From: Cornus controversa
Lineage: Eukaryota; Streptophyta; Magnoliopsida; Cornales; Cornaceae
Assembly (NCBI GenBank): GCA_026545225.1
Contig: CM048853.1
Span: 51,641,255-51,705,254 of the forward strand
Reading direction: 5' to 3'
Length of the DNA: 64,000 nt
A program made the position numbers and the translations under genes. The notes beneath the pieces are model-generated. The model was not told the DNA's origin. It searched no databases and saw only the letters and a list, made by a program, of their open reading frames with translations. Each line of letters begins with the position of its first letter. Within the stretch, counting starts at the first letter, position 1. Shown here in pieces: positions 45,519 through 57,599 of this stretch.

Positions 45519-46012
45519 GTACACACGGTTCGGTTCCTTACGGTTCTTAGTAGAATCGAAACCATTTTAAGCAGTTCTTTCATTTTGAAATCGGAATCGA
45601 AACTGTTGAGTTCAGTTTGGTTTGGTTTGGTTCCGGTTTTCCAACGGTACCTTGTCAACTTTTTCTTTTATTTTTATTTTAAACATTGGCAAGATACATA
45701 CTCATACTTGTGCACTCTTAGTTATAACAATTGATTAAAAGCTATTAGTATTTATCTATAAATTATATTATATATTTTATACTTTATATATATATATATA
45801 TATATATAACACTAGAATTTAGAAGCATTTATTATTCACTTATATATTATATATTTTTTTCTAGCAGTTCTTTGACTTAGAATCGGAACAGTAGTGAATG
45901 GTTCTTAAAATTTGAAATCGGAGCTGTAGTGAATAGTTTGATTCGGTTCAGCCGATTCTGATTTCAATTACTGTTTCGATTCTGATTTTACCAATTTTTT
46001 GTGCACCCCTAG
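45519..46012. repeat. GGTTCGGTTC-rich dispersed repeat
   Basis: The left end has GTACACACGGTTCGGTTCC and the right end CCAATTTTTTGTGCACCCC; reversed, the right end reads GGGGTGCAC, so the tips are loosely inverted. The interior is rich in GAATCG/CGATTC. It is similar to 10427-10690 inside the ILR1-like intron. A non-autonomous DNA element is likely; no target duplication could be fixed. Confidence 0.5.
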
Positions 46013-46229
46013 CAAATTTATAGCATGAATGTGAGTAACGAAACATTCTAAAATGTGGCTTGAGATCTGTACATATGATTAACACACTTTTAAATGAATT
46101 TCAGAATGACCAATTTTTGTTTTTTTTTTAGGAGAGATGCATCACATATTATGGTGGGGACTATCTTTAAGGATAATGAAAAGTATTTGAAATTGTTTTA
46201 ATAACCAGATAATGAAAATCTTTTTTTGT

Positions 46230-47260
46230 GTTAGATTGCAATTTTCAGAAATTCAGAGGCCGAATTGCAATTACCAAAAAGAACAGGTGCAGAATTATAA
46301 TTTTCAGAAAGTCCTCTGCTCAACCACAGTTTACATGGACAAAATGAATTGATTTGTTTCAGAAGATCATATCTATGAGTGTGTGTATATCTTGTGGTTA
46401 GAGCTGCAAATTTATGGGCTTAATTCGAACAACGATTCAACTGTCCTTATTCATAATGTTAAAATACTTCAGTAGAATATTTTAAGTTTTTTTTTTGTTT
46501 GTTTGACATGTCAGGACTCGTGAGCAGAACTATTAGCATTTGTGGTAAGGCTTGGAAGTCATTATTGTGTGTGAGCCACTACAACAAACTAGGCTTTTTG
46601 TCACAAAAATAATTTTGTCGTCATCAATAGACAATGTGAGGCTGATTTCATTGTTTCTGGTATGAACTGAAGCACAGAAAATAATTATTGCACCATATCA
46701 TAACGTAGTTCATAGTTAAAATACTTGAATTGAATCATGCATATTTGTCAAAGTTAATGATTCAGAGAGCACCCAAATAGGGCTATCAAAGGCGTTGGAT
46801 AATGCTTGGTTTTTTTTTTTTGGGTAAATAAAAGAGAAATGATAGTGCTTGGTTGGTTGAAAAAAAAGGAGGAAGTTTGATTAATTGATAGCTTATTTTT
46901 TCCACATAGAGCTAAAATAGATCATTTTGCAACAATGCAGTTTTCTATTGGATACAAAGCAAACACTGGAAAACTGAAGGCCGGCTTCACCACCTGACCT
47001 TTAAGATAAACTATAGAAGTCATAAACTTAGTTTTTAGCATTATATAGTGATTGTATATTTGTATTCATCAAAATATCAAGTACTGCTAAAATAAATTAC
47101 TTTAGATAATAGATTTGCATACCACATGCACAACATTAATGTTAAACACTGATACATTTTCTTATAATATCATACAGCTTGGAGCATATATAGCATATGC
47201 CTACTGCATGTTACTGTGCCAGAAGCTAGAACTTTTATGCATATTTCTGAATGGTCATGA
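46230..47260. other. Remnant of a lost SABATH upstream region, then 3' flank of the intact SABATH gene
   Basis: The segment carries two minisatellite units, the upstream marker CTCTGCTCAACCACAGTTTA, and flank module copy 3 (to about 46555). From about 46890 it parallels the 3' flanks of pseudogenes 1 and 2 (GATACAAAGCAAACA.TGGAA, CACCTGACCTTTAAGATAAA). So another SABATH copy once lay to the left and its body has been deleted. Confidence 0.6.
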
Positions 47261-48769
47261 TCAGTACTTCTTTGTCAACGAAACGACTATGTTGAAGATC
47301 TTTGTTTTCTCCAAGGACAGATGCTCAGCTACATGCTGTGCATATCTTTCAAACAGTTTGTCAATGACAGTGTCTCCAAAATGACTAGCCAAAAGAGGCT
47401 CCGTAGCAGCTCTTATACATCCAGCCACATTTTTCCCACTCCTATGTTTGTCAAAAATAAACTGTTTGTCATCATCTTTGTCGTTGGGGTCCCAATTGAC
47501 TTGAAAAACTTCTAGCTTGTCAAGAGTAAAGGATCCTTCCTTCTGAATTATAGTCTTCACTTCATCCTTGTAGGGTGTATGAAAGGGAAAATTGAATGAA
47601 TCAACTTTAGCTTCTTCAACGAGCCCCTAAAACCAAATATGATTATTATGAGATTTTAGAGATCAAAAGAAAGATTATAAAATGGTGATAAACACTGGTT
47701 TGGTTACGTTTTTATTAAGAGGGAATAATGAGTTACACCTCAGCCACCATGTCAAGAAGTGATTTTGTCAAAAGTTCCCAGAGACAGCGACAATCTTTGC
47801 TTCTAGGATCTGCAATGCTCCTAGCGAAAAATGTTATAACCATGCGCCCTCCAGGTATTATTTCCTGTGCGCGTAAGCTTAGAAATGTTGAGAAATCGCT
47901 TTGAAATTGCTTGGAGTATGCTTCAAAAACCTGAGAAGGACTTGTCTTGGCCATATATATGTTGCCCTTGTTATTTTCCAGCCCGCCAGGAACCTGTAGT
48001 TTTGGTTATAAATACGTATACAGAACATAATGACGTTTATGCATGTACATGATCTTAATGACCTTTATGCACGTACATGATCTTTAAATTGTTCTAGAAA
48101 AGAAAGACTTACGTGCACTGGTTACATCTTGCCACATAAGTAAAAATGCATTTACTTCATAGTTTCTTATCACACACTGTGTTACATTTTATATAATCTC
48201 TCGGTAATTAATATCATGTCATCGATATTTCAAGAGTTTTAAAATATTTTTTCAAAATGAATATGCTAATTAACCTGAGAGAACCAATGGAGACTGTAAG
48301 AAGAATGAACAAAGTGTAAGCTTTTGCTTGGGAAAAGCCTGCCATAGAAAGAACCCGGTGATCCTGAAACAAAACAGCTGGTACTCAACTTCTCTCCTTT
48401 CTCTTTCTTGAGCTTCTCATAGAATATTGGTAGTGATTTGAAAATGGTGTTGAAGTCATTGTCTGGAAGATCATTTAGATACACTTGAAATTCAGGTGCT
48501 TTGCAATTATTTTGCTGGCACAGACGATGAATGGTGTCGATGATTTCGGATATGACCAAAAGGGTATTTGAACCTGAAGAGCAACCCAAGTCTGCTATTT
48601 TAAAGCACTCGGGGAAGTTTTCATTATACATGTCACTGAGAGTGGCTTCTAGTACTGGCCGCGCCTTTAGTATCACTGTTTTCTGAAAGAAAAAAAAAAA
48701 AAAACAATGCACATGTAATCTAATAGTCAAGTAAAAATTTCATACCAGTGCTTGTAGCCTTGTACTGTT

Positions 48770-48805
<36 letters not shown>

Positions 48806-48899
48806 AACAAAAGGAAAGAGAGACCTGAATGATTGAATTATTGGCGTAGCTAGTTTCTGCATTACCAGCATTCATGTGAAGAATGCTTATGGGTACCAT
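47261..48899 (-). CDS. SABATH family methyltransferase, JMT/SAMT/caffeine-synthase-like, intact
   Basis: Four exons, 48825-48899, 48275-48682, 47739-47993 and 47261-47626, phase-0 introns with GT..AG borders, encode 367 residues, normal for the family. Known role: SAM-dependent methyl transfer to a carboxyl group of a small acid (salicylate, benzoate, jasmonate, loganate and others) or to xanthine nitrogen; cytosolic dimer. Seen: [15 protein letters not shown] with Tyr18 and Gln25; the SAM loop [10 protein letters not shown] (56-65), where Ser63 replaces the usual Pro; [12 protein letters not shown] (95-106); [13 protein letters not shown] (131-143); HSSYSLHW with His157 at the position that is Met in salicylate-type enzymes; and a C-terminus ending VVSLTKKY. 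His157 argues against a strict salicylate enzyme. All splice sites are sound, in contrast to its two broken paralogs. The substrate cannot be assigned from sequence alone. Confidence 0.92.
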
Positions 48900-48919
48900 C
48901 TTGTCCTTGCGTAGTGTTC

Positions 48920-48950
48920 TTGCTTTCCAATCCCTTATCTCTATAGACGC
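48920..48950 (-). promoter_or_regulatory. Possible TATA region of the intact SABATH gene
   Basis: On the minus strand CGTCTATAGAGATAAGGG lies about 35-50 bp before the start codon, at the place where the pseudogene copies have TATATATA. The intact gene thus has a different, weaker-looking TATA. The role is inferred from position only. Confidence 0.3.
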
Positions 48951-48984
48951 ACATGCACGCATATACAAGGTCCCTGCTCAACCA

Positions 48985-49170
48985 TAATAAACGCATGATA
49001 ATGACTTAAAGAGAGGACTGATGGACCCCACCAGCCCTGTCACGACGCATTTTCAATCGTTAAAGCTCAAGCATGACAATAACTTAAGAGAGGACTGATG
49101 GACCCCACCAGCCTTGTCACCACGCATTTTCAATCGTTAAAGCTCAAGCATGACAATAACTTAAGAGGAC
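48985..49170. repeat. ~78-bp tandem duplication in the SABATH upstream region
   Basis: Two full units and part of a third share GAGGACTGATGGACCCCACC, ACGCATTTTCAATCGTTAAA and GCTCAAGCATGACAATAACT. Diverged single units occur near 31640-31740 and 38285-38430, so the module belongs to the SABATH upstream region and was amplified here. Confidence 0.8.
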
Positions 49171-49375
49171 GACTGATAGAAGACAAACAAATTGGACTGA
49201 TGTTTGTTACTCGTATTTATTTTTGTTACTTAGATTTTTGAACACGAAATTTGTGTGCCACACGCAATTTGGAGTATTTGTACTGTTGTGTCATATTGAA
49301 ATGTCCATATATGTGACATGACTTCATTTAGATAATTATTAAAAGATTTATTTATTTATTTTTAATTATGTGTAG

Positions 49376-49500
49376 ATAAGATGTTTAAAATATATCAGCT
49401 TCAGCGATGGTCGAAAATTTTGTCAAAATTGTCATTCTACAACAATAATGAATGACAAAAAATTCAAACTTGTTATTCGATTTGGATGAGCATGCTGTTA
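49376..49500 (+). pseudogene. Stray DA1-type LIM exon fragment
   Basis: The frame reads LKYISFSDGRKFCQNCHSTT and then IMNDKKFKLVI before a stop. It is clearly related to the exon at 54100-54312 (LRYINLNDGRKLCPDCHSTA). The preceding intron text also matches (TATTGAAATGTCCATATATG at 49297 and 53969). The acceptor AG and the second half of the exon are lost. It is a partial segmental copy, not an exon of the gene below. Confidence 0.78.
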
Positions 49501-51900
49501 TATCCATTGAATGTAAGTAGGTCCCACCATATATATGATATGAATAAAAAAAAGTGTAGGTTCAACAATTCTATCCTAATAATTCTGTCTACTTATAATT
49601 TTTCTTTAATAAATTATGTTAAATTGAATTGTTTGAACTAATCAAATTTTATTTATCATGTTAACAAGATATTAATTAGGGACATTAAACTCGTTTGACA
49701 CGTTTACGGTAACCATATCAATGGACTTTAAGATATAATGACTATCTTCCTGGTTAAAGATTGTATTTTTCTCTTTTTAAAAAAATTTCACACACATATA
49801 TATAACTCCGAATTTTATTTTCTTTTTTTATTCTTTGGACTTATTTATATATATCATCCTTCTTGAGTTGATGCCAAACTTAATATGCATAATCACATTA
49901 TATCATAATCAAAATTATTCGATTTGGATGCTTGTACCGATGAAATGAAATGAGGGTACAATTTATATTGTGTGAGGATTGGGCCCACTATTCATCTTTA
50001 TAGGGGGCAGCAGGGGCCATGGCCTCCCAATGCTTTTTTAAAAGGTATAAAGCACAACCAACATCCTTTCTGGTTTATGATGTATATTACATACACTTCT
50101 TTTTGTCAAAAGTACATTGTGTTAGAGTACTTTTTGACGGTAAAATAATCATGTTTTTCTTTGACTTTTGACCTAATCCATTTGAATACTAAATTTACCC
50201 ATTTAACCCTGTCTAATGGACAAAAATAACCCTTTGAATATACCTATATATATATATATATATTATAAAATATGTAATATATATATAATTATTTATTTCT
50301 ATAAATAATAATGTTAACATAAAATAAAAAAGTAATTAAATTTCTATCTTTTTCTTTATTCATCTATATATATACATTATAATATATATAACCTAATATA
50401 TATAATTATTTATTTCCATAAATAATAATATTAACATAAAATAAAAAACATGAAGGGTATTGTGGTCATTTTTTTACAAATATTTGAAGAGTATTTTTAT
50501 CAAATAAATCTTCAAATTTGGTCACGCCAGCATTGATTATCGTTGACAGTTAGTGTTGTTGATGATAAAGAAGTTTTTGTTATAAACATCTTAATTAGAA
50601 TCTTCCAATTCTCAAATGATTTTTAAATATTTGACTACTTAATTTAAACACTTGAATTCTGATGGAGCTATTGAATGAAAAGAGTCTAAGTTCTTTGCTT
50701 TCGTGCATAGTTGCATAACTTCATCTTATTCGGTTAAAAAATTTTGAACTAAAATGTTACCAACCAGTTGATAACTTTCTTTTCATGTTCAACCAAAGAA
50801 ATCTTTGACTAGTTGGTGAACTAACACTAACATGGGACAAAAGTGTTACGTCGTTAAAAATAACCCAGGTAATTTTTTTTTCTTTTCTTTTTGTCATATT
50901 TTATGAAATTTGATGAGATTATTCTTGTGAAATTTATTTTAGTTCGCGATGTTAACTAAAAAGAATTTAGCCAATTAATTAATCGATCTCCTAATTAAAT
51001 AGGGCTCATCTACAATGATAAATTATGATAATTAATCCCATCAATCTACGATCCAGAAGACAAACGTTTAAGCAACATTAAGACTTGTGCCATGCACAGT
51101 TGTTGTACCTTGTTATTGATATAAAGAGTTAATGAAAACACACCACGAAAGGAGAGTGGTCTCACATGTTTGTTATAAAAACTCACATGTTTGTTTTAGT
51201 AATATATTTCTATTAATTTGTTATACTATTAACATGATACAATGGATGAAACATATAAATTCTAGTAATTAAATGATGGAAAGTTAACTATTAAAGACGT
51301 TTACTATTAAAGTGCTTGCGGAAAGGGCGGAATCTTATCGACCTGAATAGCAAATTAAATATGCTATAATCATTTGCTCCAACCTCACATTCACCATGCC
51401 AAAAGTTAATTGGGAACGTAAAATTACAATTGAGTTATGAAATTTTAGATTTAGAAAGCTAACTAGTTACTATGAAAGGTTGAATTACATGTATATTTTC
51501 CCTAATTACTATTTATTCAACGTTGAGCATGCACGCTTAGCTTCATTTCATTAAATAATTGAGCAAAGTGCACAAGCATGCATTTACGTGCATGATAAGT
51601 GTTGTGTGTGTTGGTGTATTTATATGGGAAATGGCAGGTGTGAATTTCCATTCTCACATCTTTTTTGAACTAGCCTGGTAGAGATGGCTACATGGAATAG
51701 AGTAAGTTCCATGTCTACATGGACTAGGTTTTATATGGCTGGCTGGGTTCATGTTTATGTTCTTGAAATGTTGCATTTTAATTATGTCAATCATAAGGGG
51801 TTACGTGTGTTTTTATATGGGTAATGCTAGGTGTCAATTTCCATTACCATATCTCCCATCTTTGATTTTTTAAATTTTGCTTTTGGTGTTGTCATTTATA
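49501..51900. other. AT-rich intergenic DNA with a dispersed repeat
   Basis: Between about 50065 and 50440 lies a sequence repeated at 60840-61210: TTTTGTCAAAAGTA, TTTGACTTTTGACCTAA, CATTTAACC(C/T)TGTCTAAT and AATAATAATG(T/C)TAACATAAA occur in the same order. No coding region is supported. The rest has short AT microsatellites only. Confidence 0.55.
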
Positions 51901-51918
51901 CCGATGATTACTGAAGTA

Positions 51919-51920
51919 AA

Positions 51921-51973
<53 letters not shown>
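51919..51973. repeat. (CA)n(TA)n compound microsatellite
   Basis: About 9 CA units are followed by about 17 TA units. Similar (TA)n runs lie at 10570-10589, 26707-26741, 45785-45808, 62096-62117 and 62905-62929. Confidence 0.9.
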
Positions 51974-51975
<2 letters not shown>

Positions 51976-52230
51976 TATTGGTTTTTTTCTCATGTTGGTT
52001 ATATATTGTTTCTCCAGATTAGTGCTAACCTGGAGGCATTCTTTTATCAAAATAAGGGTGTTATTACCAAATACCAATGTCCTTATTTTAATTTGTATGC
52101 ATTATTTCATTATTTTAATTAATATGTTTCATGATTTCTATATCCTCTTGAATATTGAGTGATCATGTTTCTAATTATAGGTAAACTTGATTGGTGGAGG
52201 TTCGCATTACTCACGCTATCATAATCAAAA

Positions 52231-52443
52231 GAGAAATGCTAAACGTCATGAAATTATTTCATGAATTTCTATCATGAATGATGTGGCAGGTAACGTGGAG
52301 AGTTAATATTGGTAGGATTCAGTCATAATATCATGGGACTATGTGTATGGGGGGAATCCCACCAATACTAACTCTCCACGTTACTTGCCACATCATTCAT
52401 GATAGAAATTCATGATATAATTTCATGACGTGTAGCATTGCTC
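52231..52443. mobile_element. 213-bp MITE, copy C, 9-bp target duplication
   Basis: The ends GAGAAATGCTAAACGTCATG and (reverse complement) GAGCAATGCTACACGTCATG begin inverted repeats of about 85 bp that run to the word AGTATTGGT. TAATCAAAA flanks both sides (52222-52230, 52444-52452). Same family as the copies at 42405 and 42664, with a longer centre that also contains GTGTATGGGGGGAATCCC. It lies about 0.8 kb upstream of the first DA1-like exon found. Confidence 0.92.
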
Positions 52444-53237
52444 TAATCAAAATTATCTGATTTGTGATGTCTGCAATGAATATGTGAGTATTTTATTTAT
52501 TTGTGATCTCTGTAATAAAAATGTAAGTATTTTATTTTGTTACAAGATATGTATCTTTTTAGTCTACTTTGAAAGAAAGTACTATTTTTCCTCCAGAATC
52601 AAAATTATCTTATTTGTAATGTTTGTTATGAAAATGTGAGTATTTTTTTTTTTTTTGGGTTACAAGAGATGTATTTCGAGTCTAGTTCGAAAAAAAATAT
52701 TGTTTTACATTCCCAATCAAAATTATTGGATTTATGACATCTGCAGTAAAAAAAAAATTCCTTTACTTTCCTTCCTTTTTTTATTTTTTGTTATTTATTT
52801 ACAAAACTCGGAACTCTCACTTCGTCTCTGAGAGAGGAGAGATTATATCATTCGACTAATCACCCATCAATTTATTTTTTTGAAATGTTGCTAATTTCAC
52901 CTAAATATATCCCTTTTTATAACCAATGAAAAATATTTCTCTGAAGTGCATACTTACAACGTGAAAGGAAGTGTCCAATAGACATTGATGCAATGACATC
53001 ATGGATGACCCACCTGATGAATTTTACTGATATTTTTCTTATGTGTTGTCTAATTCTTAATTGCAATCTAATTGTTTTTTTCCAGTTTGAGAAAAATGTT
53101 TTTATTATATTCAAAAATTGGATATTATAGTTATATGCTCTGATAAATTGATATGGACAAAAATTAATGAATAACAGATATATTAAAAAATATACTGCTC
53201 ATCCAATGGAATTATACAATAGAACCCTTTCTTGCAG

Positions 53238-56200
53238 AAGCTGTGCGTCGAATTGCGCGCGGAAGGATCACTTCTGGAATCACACCTATTGTACGATACA
53301 TGAATCTGACGGGACACCTCTATGCTATTGCTGTTATAGATATAAGGTAAATCAATATATTGAATATTGATATTTGATTTCAAAATTGACTATTATGACA
53401 ATAATTTAATTGAAAGAGTTTAAGTATTTTAAATTACAGACACTGCTGACCTTATGTTAAGATTCACATCCCACTCACATAAATGTAATTAGAAGACATT
53501 ATTAATTACTTGATTTTGAAATTCACGTATGACTCACACAAATACAGTCTGATGTGTTTGACTTTTGAATGAAATTCATATATGAGACATATTATTGTAA
53601 CAATTTTGTTAAATTAATTTCTGAAAGAAAAAAATAATAATTTTGATAAAGTAATTACTAGGTTCTAGATTGGTGATCCAGATGTAAACTCTAGCAATGT
53701 ATTAACCTCAAATTTTATTGGGCAAATTTTGGTTAGGAACAAATTTACCTAAGATATACAATGCAAATTGGTTAAGTATGATTTTATTGTGATTTAATAG
53801 CTTGATTCTTCTCTAAAATGATCACCCCCTTTTGTGCACGTACATGCAGCCTTCTTCAATGTGTTATTACGGTTCATCTCAGAACACTGCTTATTCACTA
53901 GACCATTAGTGCGACTTTTCTTCTGTGTGCTTTGATGGCCTGTTTGTATTATATGGGAGTAATATTGAAATGTCCATATATGTGACTAGCATGCATGTAG
54001 AATATTTCTATTATATAGAAGTAATATCGAAATGTCCATATATGTTTCAAGAATGTATGTAGAATATTATTATAATTTTTTTAAAAAAATTATTTTCAGG
54101 CCAAAGGTTTAAGATATATCAATCTCAACGATGGTCGAAAACTTTGTCCAGATTGTCATTCTACAGCAATAATATATGACGACAAGAAATTCAAACTTGT
54201 TATTGGTAATGTGCACAAATTTTTTAAAACTTTAAATCTTGAAATTAAGGGCGTTCCAATTTTATTCGTGGACAGAGATGATATGAATGAAGCAGCAAAA
54301 AATGGAGGTGTGGTAAGTCAACAATTTTAATTTTATTTTCAATTCATACTGTCCATGTGATGAGATGAAGTTAATTTTGGACGATTTTTTGTTTGAGCAA
54401 ACTTTAAACTCAATTTGTCAAAAATCGTTAAATATTGAATAAGAAATTGAATTTTAAAATCCTCCAACCAAACATGGCCTTAAGTGGTCGTTGTCTGAAG
54501 AACAGACATGACTGTTCTGAAAAAGTTATGATTCTTCGATAACAAACATGTTTGTTTTGGAATAGTTATGACTCTTCATTAACAAACATGTCTGTTTTGG
54601 AAGAAATCGTAATCAATCACCATTGGTTCTGTATATAGCCAGCAATGCATAACATTAAAATATACATAAATAATTTCATGTCGTCTACCTCTACATATAT
54701 ATATATATATAGTTCGAGTACTGCACATGTTGTGTTTGAAGGATTGTAGAGATTGAAGTGCTGTCTCTTTGGAAGACAATTGTTCATCGGCTTGAACATT
54801 AAAAGGGAACAAATTTGTCTTAAAGAAATTGTGTTTACACAAGGCTTGGATTCAAATTAATTCATTATTCAATCATTCTTAGTTAATAATTGTCTGTTTT
54901 ATTTAATTTTCTAGTTTTGTTTATGTTTCTGAGTATAATTATATTTTACTTTGCCTGCTTAGCCTACACAGATATTTGTTTATAGTTAATTAGAGATACC
55001 AAAAACTTTTATGATGCTTATCATAAAAATATCATTTTCTATTATTATTTTCTTTTTTCTTCTCTCTCCATTTCTTTTTCGTCAAGAATAACTCACCTAT
55101 CAACTTATCCTGTGAAATTTGAACCCTCAATTCTCAATTTTGAGATTAAGAGAAGATTTCACTATACTACTACTCTAAAAATCTTTTATTTTATCTTAGT
55201 AAGCTTAATGTATACATGTTATTTCTTTTATAAATGTTCCATTAATCTTTTGTTACTCTGTTGTATGGATAGGCTCGTACTTCAAATAGTAGTTTTTTTG
55301 GCTTGACAACAAATCGTGTACAAATAGTAAAAAGGGTATTGATTTTCATCAATTTTATTTTTTTTCTTTGAAAAAATGATGAATAACATAATTTAGTAGC
55401 AATAGCTTTGTTGAGATAAACTTTATTTTTTTGCCATTTTTTAGGTCTCTGGCTTTTCACAGAAAGGAGAAGATATCGAAATTTTTAAAGTGCCCGAAAA
55501 GTTAAAAAATAGAGTGCCATCAATTTTGATCTTATACGGGATGCACAGGTAATATTATTATACACTCTTTTAACAAATTCTGTTAATTGAATTGTTATTA
55601 TTTGTCAAATTCTGTTTATCATGCCAAGGATATTAAAAGATCTATATATATTTTTAACCAATTCACTTATATTGAATTTTTATTAGTAGGGCTGCAATTC
55701 AACCCAGTTCAATTCACCAAAACTCAAATGAAGGTCACTTTGTGTTTATCATGTCAAAGATATTAACACTTATATAACTTTATTTATGACAAAAAAAGTA
55801 TACAATACACAGTTTATTTTGTCACATGGTACACCTTGCTTCGCTTGGATAGGTTTTCTCGTTTTTGACATGTGCTAATAAGATGAATGGAGTTTTAAGC
55901 AGTGAACAACAACCATCTTTTTTTTTTTTATTTGAAATTCAAACAATATATATATGGGTGTAAATTTACAAGGTGATATGTGACAATGCTAGCCAAGCCC
56001 AGAGCAATCATAAAAGTCGGGCCTAAAATAGGCCCAAACCACAAAAGGCCTAAAACTAATTGAACCAAGTTTAAACTAAAGGACCGTTATAGAACAACTC
56101 CTAATCATCAGATTCAACACAGTTGTAGCAAGTATTTTTTCGCTGATTAAAAGGTATAATATACATGTCTATGACAAATAAAATATGATAATATTAACAA

Positions 56201-57523
56201 TCAATGAGTCTAAAATTCAACCATTTCTAAAAATTATTGAGGCATGTGGGATATTCTTGTCACCATAAAAATCTATACATTTCAAAGTGAAAAGTAGAGG
56301 GTTCATGTCTCCCCAAATAAATTGTGTGAGATATATCTTGTCACCACAAAAAAATTAAAATAAAAAAACATTATTTCTAGGAAATAGAATAAAAAACTAA
56401 TCACTAAAAACTACTTAAATATCAAAAATCAAAATTTATGCCACAAACAAAAATCTTAAAATATTTGACATGGCTCTTGTAAAAAAAATGAAATTTTGAG
56501 ACCCCATGAATTTGGCGGAAAAACACCAATTTCACAAGCATAGTTGGTGAGTATACTCATTTTGAATTAGTTACGAGTCTTTCTAGATCGAAACAAGCTC
56601 ATTGAAACTATCCCGAATAACTTGTTTGCATGCTCATTTGGCCTTCTCGCAATTCAAATGGAATTATAGATTTCGAGAATCATGCTTGTTAGATTGAAAT
56701 GTTAATAACATCTAATTGGTTAACAATTCACATGCATGTAATATACATACACCCACATATATACACAGAGACTCCCCCAAAATTACATTCAGGTGGTCAA
56801 AGAGTTGTGGTTATTATACCATTCTAACTACTACTTCTTTTGGAACCCATGTTTGTGAAGCTAGCATACTATTGCTGTTTGTCTATTCCAAGTTAACTAT
56901 GTCTACGAAGTAGCGCCTACTAGTAATTTTGCTTTTTTTTTTTTTGTGCAAATTAGTAACTAAGTGGGATTTAATTTTATGACTCTAAAACATAGTTTGT
57001 AAATTATATGCAGTGTGAGGACAGGGTCCGTCTTGGCACATGAGATTATGAACACATGGTTTAGATACCAAGGTGATTTTTTTTTTTGGAAAGTCCAAAG
57101 AAATATTTTATCTTTTAGTATATTTTTTGATAATTCAAAAATATTTATTTTTTTTCTAGTATTATAGAAAAGTTATGTCATATGAGTTTCTTCAAATGGC
57201 TTTCTTTGTTTAAGTCTATATATTTAACAGGGTGCGAAAATTTGGAACAACATGTTGAAGAAGGAATGTGTGAAGTGATATCTCAAAGATGGTTGGAATG
57301 GTTGGGTTCCAATGGAGTTGACTCATTATGTAGCAACATTGAACGTGCACAATTTGTGAGCAAATTGAGAAATTATGAAAGGAAATTGTTGGAGTCAAAT
57401 CATGATAACATTTACGGTGATGGATTTGGAGATACAAAAAGTGCAGTTGAAAAGGCAGTTGAAAAGTTTGGGTTGAAAGCTACACTAAAGTATATTGCTA
57501 AGAATGAAAAGCTTCCACAGTAG
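53238..57523 (+). CDS. DA1-related LIM/peptidase-like protein, N-terminus not found, altered active site
   Basis: Exons read 53238-53346, 54100-54312, 55273-55335, 55445-55548, 57014-57072 and 57231-57523, all with AG/GT borders and matching phases, about 279 residues plus whatever precedes. Seen in order: a LIM-like remnant (DHFWNHTYCTIHESDGTPLC); LNDGRKLCPDCHSTA, the DA1 linker; PSILILYGM; TGSVLAHEIMNTW; HVEEGMCEVISQRW; and the DA1-type end YGDGFGDTKSAVEKAVEKFG. Known: DA1/DAR proteins are ubiquitin-activated zinc peptidases that limit growth, with HEMMH as zinc site. Here the second His is Asn (HEIMN) while the later Glu is kept, so proteolysis is unlikely. The first exon joins in phase 2 to an exon I cannot find; alternatively an ATG at 53167 or 53203 in the same frame starts a short form. 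UIMs and the first LIM are absent. It may be a pseudo-enzyme or an early pseudogene. Confidence 0.75.
54505..54610. repeat. ~50-bp direct duplication in a DA1-like intron
   Basis: AACAAACATGT(T/C)TGTTTTGGAA occurs twice, each preceded by GTTATGA(T/C)TCTTC, giving two to three diverged units. Non-coding. Confidence 0.65.
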
Positions 57524-57538
57524 TTCACTAGTTGTCTG

Positions 57539-57540
<2 letters not shown>

Positions 57541-57598
<58 letters not shown>
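57541..57598. repeat. (TA)n microsatellite after the DA1-like stop codon
   Basis: About 28 TA units start 18 bases after the stop codon, so the probable 3' untranslated region begins with a long, hairpin-forming repeat. Confidence 0.95.
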
Positions 57599-57599
57599 C

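Noticed and set aside
49384..57523. Treating the exon-like fragment at 49376 as the first exon of the DA1-like gene
   Set aside because: It duplicates the later exon at 54100, lacks an acceptor and ends in a stop, so it cannot be joined in frame.
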